From NCBI GenBank assembly GCA_905236595.1, contig CAJORE010000075.1, positions 1 to 9,722 on the forward strand: a DNA stretch of 9,722 nt, written 5' to 3'. The stretch comes from an uncultured Selenomonadaceae bacterium. GTDB taxonomy: Bacteria > Bacillota > Negativicutes > Selenomonadales > Selenomonadaceae. How positions within the stretch are numbered: position 1 is the first letter of the stretch; the number at the start of each line of letters is the position of its first letter. Below are positions 5,061 to 9,722 of the stretch, piece after piece. Under the pieces are notes generated by a model. That model did not search any database. It was not told where the DNA came from and saw only the letters and a list, made by a program, of their open reading frames with translations. The position numbers were made by a program, and so were the translations under genes.

Positions 5061-8000
5061 ATGGCGACGCATAATTTTGTACATTTGCATTTGCACACGG
5101 AATACAGTCTGTTGGACGGCGCAGTACGCATAAAAAAACTTGGGCAAGCGGTGAAGGATTTGGGCATGGATGCCGTTGCCATAACCGATCACGGCAATAT
5201 GTACGGCGCAGCACTTTTTTACAAAACCCTGAAAGCCGCCGCCGTAAAGCCCATAATCGGTTGCGAATGTTATCTTGCGCCGAAAAGCCGCTTTGACAAG
5301 CAAGACTCCGGCGGCAAAAGTTATCATTTGATTTTGCTGGCCGAAAACGACACCGGACGGCGCAACTTGGCCAAACTGGTTTCCTTGGCCAGCATCGAAG
5401 GCTTTTATTACAAACCGCGCATCGACAAGGAACTGCTGCGCGAATACGCCGCCGGGCTTATTTGCCTCTCGGCCTGCATCGCCGGAGAGATTCCCCAAAC
5501 GATTTTGCGCGGCGACATACCAAGCGCCGATTCGCTGATAAAGGAATATGTGTCCATCTTCGGCAAAGACAATTTTTTTATCGAAATTCAAGATCACGGT
5601 CTGCCCGAAGAACGCCAAGTGCGCGGCAAGCTTATCGCTTTGGCGCAAAACAACGGCATCGGCTTGGTGGCGACCAACGACGTGCATTATCTGCGCAAAG
5701 AGGACGCCGAGTTTCACGATATTCTGCTGTGTATTCAAACGGGTAAACGCGTCGACGATGAAGATCGATTGCGTTTTGCCGGCGACGAATATTATCTGAA
5801 ATCCCCGGAAGAAATGGCCAAGCTGTTTGCCGACGTTCCCGAAGCCCTCGAAAACACCAGGCGCATCGCCGACCGTTGCAACACGGAATTTGTGTTCGGC
5901 AAATTGCTCCTGCCGCGCTATCCTCTGCCCGAAAATTACGCTTCGGCCAAAGAATATTTGCGCGCCCTGTGCGAAAAAAATCTGCCGCGCCGCTATGCCG
6001 AGGTGAACGACGAAGTACGGCAACGGCTTGATTACGAACTGTCCGTCATAAACACCATGGGCTACGACGGCTACTTCTTAATCGTGTGGGATTTTATAAA
6101 CTACGCCAAAGAACACGGCATCGCCGTAGGCCCCGGGCGCGGGTCGGCGGCCGGCAGCATCGTGGCGTACCTTTTGGGCATAACCGACATCGACCCCTTG
6201 AAATACGCCTTGCTCTTTGAGCGCTTCTTAAACCCGGAACGGGTTACCATGCCCGATATTGACGTGGACTTTTGCTATATGCGCCGCGAAGAAGTCATTG
6301 AATACGTTAAACGCCGTTACGGCGAAGATCATGTGGCGCAAATCGCCACCTTCGGCACCATGGCGGCCAAGGGCGCCATCCGCGACGTGGGGCGCGTCTT
6401 AAACATGAGCTACAACGACGCCGCCAACATTGCCCGGCTTATTCCCAACGAACTCAAGATGACCATAGACAAAGCCCTCGACAACGTAAAGGAATTGCGC
6501 GACCTGTACGAAAGTGAGCCGAAAGTGACGCGGCTTATCGATCTTGCCAAATGTATCGAAGGTATGCCCCGCCATTTTTCCGTTCATGCGGCGGGCATCG
6601 TTATCGCTCCCTGCCCCGTCACCGATTATGTCCCCGTACAATTTACGGACGGTATGTTGGTCACCCAGTTCGACAAGGATTTGATCGAAGAATTAGGGCT
6701 GTTAAAAATGGATTTTTTGGGACTGCGGACGCTCACCGTAATCGCCGACACTGTACGCAACATCAAAGGCGTTACGGGCAAAACGATTGACGTCGCCGCC
6801 GTCCCCCTGAATGATGCGGCAACGGGGCAAATGCTTACCCAAGGCAAAACCGGCGCAGTGTTCCAAATGGAATCGGCGGGAATGACCAACTTGGTCAAAG
6901 AACTCGCCCCCACGGAATTTGCCGATCTTATCCCGACGGTGGCGCTTTATCGCCCCGGTCCCTTAGGCAGCGGCATGGTGGAAGATTTTGTCAACGGCAG
7001 ACACGGGCGACGCAAAGTAACGTATATGCACCCGCTGTTGGAGCCAATACTGAAAGAAACTTTCGGCGTCGTCCTCTACCAAGAACAGGTTATGCAAATC
7101 GTCCAGGTATTGGCGGGATTCACCTTGGGGCAGGCCGACCTTTTGCGCCGCGCCATGGGCAAAAAGAAGCAGGAAATTTTGATTGCCCAAAAGGAAAACT
7201 TTCTCAAGGGCTGTCGCGAACACAACGTCGACGAACAAAAAGCGGCCACCATCTTTGAATTGCTCCTCAAATTTGCCGATTACGGCTTCAACAAATCCCA
7301 CAGCGCGGCATACGCTTTGGTGGCGTGGCAAACGGCATACCTAAAGGCGCATTATCCCGTGCCGTTCATGGCGGCCATGTTAAGCTCCGTCATGGACACG
7401 GAAAAAGTGACCCACTATATCGAACTGACGCGCCGCATGAAAATAAAAATATTGCCGCCCGACATAAACATCAGCAATGCCGATTTTTCCGCCGACGGCG
7501 AACAGATTCGCTTCGGTTTGGGCGCCGTAAAAAGCGTTGGCGGCAATATCACGACCTACATAATGGAAGCTCGCAAAAAAGGCGCTTTCACCTCGCTCTT
7601 TGATTTTTGCGTGCGCCTTGACGCCAAGGCGGTGAACCGCACCACGTTGGAAAACCTTATTAAATGCGGCGCGTTCTCGTCCTTCGGCAAAACCCGCGCC
7701 GCACTTTTGGCGGCGTTGCCCGAAACGCTTGCCGTTGCGGCGACCAAACAAAAAGAAGACGCCAGCGGACAAATCGGATTGTTCGGCGATGACGTGGCGA
7801 CGGTGAACGAAGTCGTGCCGCCGGATTTAGCCGAAGTCCCCCAAGAAGATATTTGGCGTTGGGAAAAAGAAATCGTCGGCTTCTACATAACCGGACACCC
7901 CTTGGACAAATTCGCCGACAAGGTGAACAATTTGCCCGGCATTGCCGCGTGCCTGTCCGGTGACAAACCCGACCGCGCTTTGGTTCGCGTCGCAGGCTTA

Positions 8001-8447
8001 ATCATTGCCCAGCGGCGCATCATAACCAAAAAAGGCGATATGATGAGCATACTGACAATCGAGGACTATACGGACGGCATCGAAGTCGTCGTGTTCCCCA
8101 AACTGTATTACGAAGTATCCGACAAACTGAATGTGGATACGGCGATAGTGGTGCAAGGGCGGTTGGACACGGCCGGCGACAAAGCCCAGATTATCGCCGA
8201 CAGCGTCACGACCATCGACGAATACCGTCCCGCCTATTATGTAACCGTCAGCGCCGCCGCCGACAACGAAAGCAATTTGAACAAATTGCGCGACATCTTC
8301 CGCCGCTTCCCCGGCGATTTTGTCGTCCACCTAAAGCGGCAAAATCGTTGGCAAAAATGCGGCAAAGATTACCGCTTGGACGGTTCGACACAATCGCTTA
8401 CGGAACTTAACGCCGTATTCGGACAAGATGCGGCGGCGATCAGATAA
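5061..8447 (+). CDS. dnaE: DNA polymerase III subunit alpha (DnaE)
   Basis: 1128 residues, the normal length for a C-family replicative polymerase, acting at the replication fork. Domains in order: PHP (1 to about 280), palm, thumb and fingers (about 285-800), helix-hairpin-helix region (about 800-870), OB fold (about 970-1040) and C-terminal domain. The polymerase acids are present: PDIDVDF gives D401 and D403, and KMDFLGLRTL gives D551. The nucleotide-binding GPGRGSAAGS and FNKSHSAAYALVAWQTAYLK are intact. The PHP site keeps a full metal set (H10, H12, D19, H44, E69, H89, C139, D207, H209), unlike E. coli DnaE, so metal binding and perhaps 3'-5' exonuclease editing are possible; this is inferred from relatives such as Thermus. 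QIGLF (904-908) fits an internal beta-clamp binding motif. No frameshift or lost key residue was seen. Firmicutes usually also carry PolC, which is not in this window. It is 12 bases before the carboxypeptidase gene. Confidence 0.97.
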   Translation: MATHNFVHLHLHTEYSLLDGAVRIKKLGQAVKDLGMDAVAITDHGNMYGAALFYKTLKAAAVKPIIGCECYLAPKSRFDKQDSGGKSYHLILLAENDTGRRNLAKLVSLASIEGFYYKPRIDKELLREYAAGLICLSACIAGEIPQTILRGDIPSADSLIKEYVSIFGKDNFFIEIQDHGLPEERQVRGKLIALAQNNGIGLVATNDVHYLRKEDAEFHDILLCIQTGKRVDDEDRLRFAGDEYYLKSPEEMAKLFADVPEALENTRRIADRCNTEFVFGKLLLPRYPLPENYASAKEYLRALCEKNLPRRYAEVNDEVRQRLDYELSVINTMGYDGYFLIVWDFINYAKEHGIAVGPGRGSAAGSIVAYLLGITDIDPLKYALLFERFLNPERVTMPDIDVDFCYMRREEVIEYVKRRYGEDHVAQIATFGTMAAKGAIRDVGRVLNMSYNDAANIARLIPNELKMTIDKALDNVKELRDLYESEPKVTRLIDLAKCIEGMPRHFSVHAAGIVIAPCPVTDYVPVQFTDGMLVTQFDKDLIEELGLLKMDFLGLRTLTVIADTVRNIKGVTGKTIDVAAVPLNDAATGQMLTQGKTGAVFQMESAGMTNLVKELAPTEFADLIPTVALYRPGPLGSGMVEDFVNGRHGRRKVTYMHPLLEPILKETFGVVLYQEQVMQIVQVLAGFTLGQADLLRRAMGKKKQEILIAQKENFLKGCREHNVDEQKAATIFELLLKFADYGFNKSHSAAYALVAWQTAYLKAHYPVPFMAAMLSSVMDTEKVTHYIELTRRMKIKILPPDINISNADFSADGEQIRFGLGAVKSVGGNITTYIMEARKKGAFTSLFDFCVRLDAKAVNRTTLENLIKCGAFSSFGKTRAALLAALPETLAVAATKQKEDASGQIGLFGDDVATVNEVVPPDLAEVPQEDIWRWEKEIVGFYITGHPLDKFADKVNNLPGIAACLSGDKPDRALVRVAGLIIAQRRIITKKGDMMSILTIEDYTDGIEVVVFPKLYYEVSDKLNVDTAIVVQGRLDTAGDKAQIIADSVTTIDEYRPAYYVTVSAAADNESNLNKLRDIFRRFPGDFVVHLKRQNRWQKCGKDYRLDGSTQSLTELNAVFGQDAAAIR

Positions 8448-8451
8448 AGGA
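8446..8451 (+). promoter_or_regulatory. ribosome binding site deciding the TTG start of the carboxypeptidase gene
   Basis: AAAGGA overlaps the TAA stop of dnaE (8445-8447) and is followed by eight bases and TTG at 8460. The next in-frame ATG encodes residue 43, beyond the signal peptide, so the TTG start is required for export. Confidence 0.7.
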
Positions 8452-8459
8452 AACACCCC

Positions 8460-9647
8460 TTGGCAAAAATAAGAAAATTTTTAACGACGTTGCCGACAAT
8501 TTTGTTCGTCGTGCTCATTTTCACCGGCACCGCGTTAGATGCCGCGTCGCACCCCTTCGCCGGTGACAATCGGACGCCGCCGCTTATGATTAAGGACAGC
8601 GACCCGTTGCCGCAAATAAGCGCCATGTCCGCCATCGTAATGGAGGCGACCACAGGACAAATTATATACGCCCGCGATATTGACAAACAACGTCCTCCGG
8701 CCAGCACGACAAAAATGATGACACTCATCACGGCGCTCAAACACGGCAATTTGCATGATACGGTACGCATAAGCAAACACGCCGCCGGTACGGAAGGCTC
8801 GACCCTGTGGCTTGACGAAGGCGACAAAATCCGCCTTGAGGAACTGTTGACCGGCATGATTATGGTTAGCGGCAACGATGGCGCCGTAGCCGTTGCCGAA
8901 CACATCGGCGGCAATATCCCGCATTTTGCACACATGATGAACGAAGAAGCGGAAAAAATTGGGGCGCTAAACACCCATTTCACCAATCCCAGCGGCTTGC
9001 CGGATGACAAACATCTCACTACGGCGCGAGACTTGGCGCTTATGGCGTGCTACGGCTACGCCGACGAGAAATTCGCGCAGATTGTCTCCACCAAAGAAAA
9101 ATCGTACCCGTGGGTAAAAGATCCCACCCACAATATGCGCAACGAAAATCAACTTCTGTGGTTCTACGACGGCGCCAACGGCGTCAAAACCGGCTACACG
9201 GACAAAGCGGGGCGTTGCCTTGTTTCAGCGGCCAAACGCGGCAATATCCAACTCGTGGCGGTGGTCTTGGACAGCATCAATATGTGGGATGACTCCATGC
9301 TCCTCTTGGATTACGGCTTTTCCCACATTCATCCGACGACCGTCATTCGGCGCGGCGATATTTGCGGCAAAGCGACGGTCAATTTCGGCATGAAGAAAGA
9401 GGTGCCGCTAAAGAGCATCGACGAAATAGTGTTGCCAACAACCTACGGCACGGATATTTTCGCCAAAAAAATAAATGTTCCGAACTTCATCGTGGCACCG
9501 CTGAAAAAAGGCACCGTCCTTGGCGAAGCGGAAATTTGGCACGACGACAAAAAAATAGCGACGGCGCAAATAGTCGCCGCCGAAGATGTGGAACGCAAAT
9601 CGTTTTTCTTGATGATATGGGACTTCCTCAAAAATTTGTTTCCCTAA
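8460..9647 (+). CDS. dacF: D-alanyl-D-alanine carboxypeptidase, DacF-like (peptidase S11, low-mass penicillin-binding protein)
   Basis: 395 residues. A signal peptide is clear: basic start (K3, R5, K6), a hydrophobic core of about 8-25, and likely cleavage near A28 or A29. The three penicillin-binding signatures are present: STTK (S82 nucleophile, K85), SGN (137-139) and KTG (243-245, in NGVKTGYTDKAG). After the catalytic domain (to about 270) comes a beta-rich C-terminal domain like that of PBP5. The last residues (FFLMIWDFLKNLF) look like the amphipathic helix that anchors these enzymes to the outer face of the cytoplasmic membrane. The enzyme removes the terminal D-Ala from peptidoglycan pentapeptides and so limits cross-linking. 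The 12-base gap from dnaE, with overlapping stop and ribosome binding site, shows co-transcription. The class is certain; the dacF symbol rests on length and family resemblance, and the gene could equally be named dacA or dacB. The last codons lie inside the terminal palindrome, so the extreme C-terminus depends on correct assembly. Confidence 0.93.
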   Translation: MAKIRKFLTTLPTILFVVLIFTGTALDAASHPFAGDNRTPPLMIKDSDPLPQISAMSAIVMEATTGQIIYARDIDKQRPPASTTKMMTLITALKHGNLHDTVRISKHAAGTEGSTLWLDEGDKIRLEELLTGMIMVSGNDGAVAVAEHIGGNIPHFAHMMNEEAEKIGALNTHFTNPSGLPDDKHLTTARDLALMACYGYADEKFAQIVSTKEKSYPWVKDPTHNMRNENQLLWFYDGANGVKTGYTDKAGRCLVSAAKRGNIQLVAVVLDSINMWDDSMLLLDYGFSHIHPTTVIRRGDICGKATVNFGMKKEVPLKSIDEIVLPTTYGTDIFAKKINVPNFIVAPLKKGTVLGEAEIWHDDKKIATAQIVAAEDVERKSFFLMIWDFLKNLFP

Positions 9648-9722
9648 ATAAAGCAATGCCGAAACAAAAAGCCGCCGTACGGCGGCTTTTTGTTTCGGCA
9701 TTGCTTTATTTAGGGAAACAAA
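9635..9722. repeat. perfect 88-base palindrome ending at the window edge
   Basis: Bases 9635-9678 are the exact reverse complement of 9679-9722, 44 bases per arm with no mismatch, centred in GTAC. The left arm covers the last codons and stop of the carboxypeptidase gene; the right arm mirrors them and stops at the last base of the window. A natural terminator need not include coding sequence, so fold-back assembly at a contig end is the likely cause. Confidence 0.95.
9666..9691 (+). terminator. intrinsic terminator after the carboxypeptidase gene
   Basis: AAAAAGCCGCC, loop GTAC, GGCGGCTTTTT forms a compact GC-rich stem flanked by A and T runs, 18 bases after the TAA stop. This core is typical of a real terminator and could work on both strands. 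Only its extension to 44 bases per arm looks suspect. Confidence 0.75.

Noticed and set aside
5034..6023. Long minus-strand open frame of 329 codons opposite dnaE
   Set aside because: It is antisense to highly conserved dnaE sequence and its residues reflect the codon bias of the opposite strand; no domain is recognisable.

Overview
The window looks like chromosomal DNA from a diderm member of the Firmicutes, most likely the Negativicutes. The evidence is a mix of traits: an outer-membrane two-partner-secretion barrel (a Gram-negative envelope protein) sits beside genes of Firmicutes character, namely an Asp23/Gls24-type domain protein, a DnaE with a complete PHP site, and a DacF-like carboxypeptidase. 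Three of the five complete genes start with TTG behind a good Shine-Dalgarno sequence. No rRNA, tRNA, CRISPR array, transposase or integrase was seen.

Layout. (1) 1-1158, plus strand: 3' part of a TpsB/ShlB-FhaC-type transporter gene, cut by the left window edge. (2) 1248-1299: long hairpin that can end transcription from both sides. (3) 1308-2372, minus strand: HD-GYP protein, probably a cyclic-di-GMP phosphodiesterase, convergent with the transporter gene. (4) 2373-3147: 775 bases without an intact gene. It holds the HD-GYP leader, a clear minus-strand terminator, and a decayed minus-strand coding relic that ends just before that terminator. (5) 3148-9647, plus strand: a four-gene cluster of PHP-domain phosphoesterase, P-loop/Asp23 fusion protein, DNA polymerase III alpha subunit (dnaE) and D-alanyl-D-alanine carboxypeptidase. 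dnaE and the carboxypeptidase are 12 bases apart and surely co-transcribed. dnaE is preceded by a 187-base leader with two strong hairpins, the second terminator-like. (6) 9635-9722: a perfect 88-base palindrome running exactly to the window end. It contains a natural-looking terminator but also mirrors the last codons of the carboxypeptidase gene, which suggests an assembly fold-back at a contig end.

How the genes fit together. The plus-strand cluster joins replication (dnaE), nucleotide or RNA turnover (PHP phosphoesterase), an uncharacterised P-loop protein and cell-wall maturation (carboxypeptidase). This is a housekeeping neighbourhood rather than a defence or mobile island. I found no convincing new system. 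The items most worth checking are the terminal palindrome, the P-loop/Asp23 fusion beside dnaE, the decayed minus-strand gene and the structured dnaE leader.
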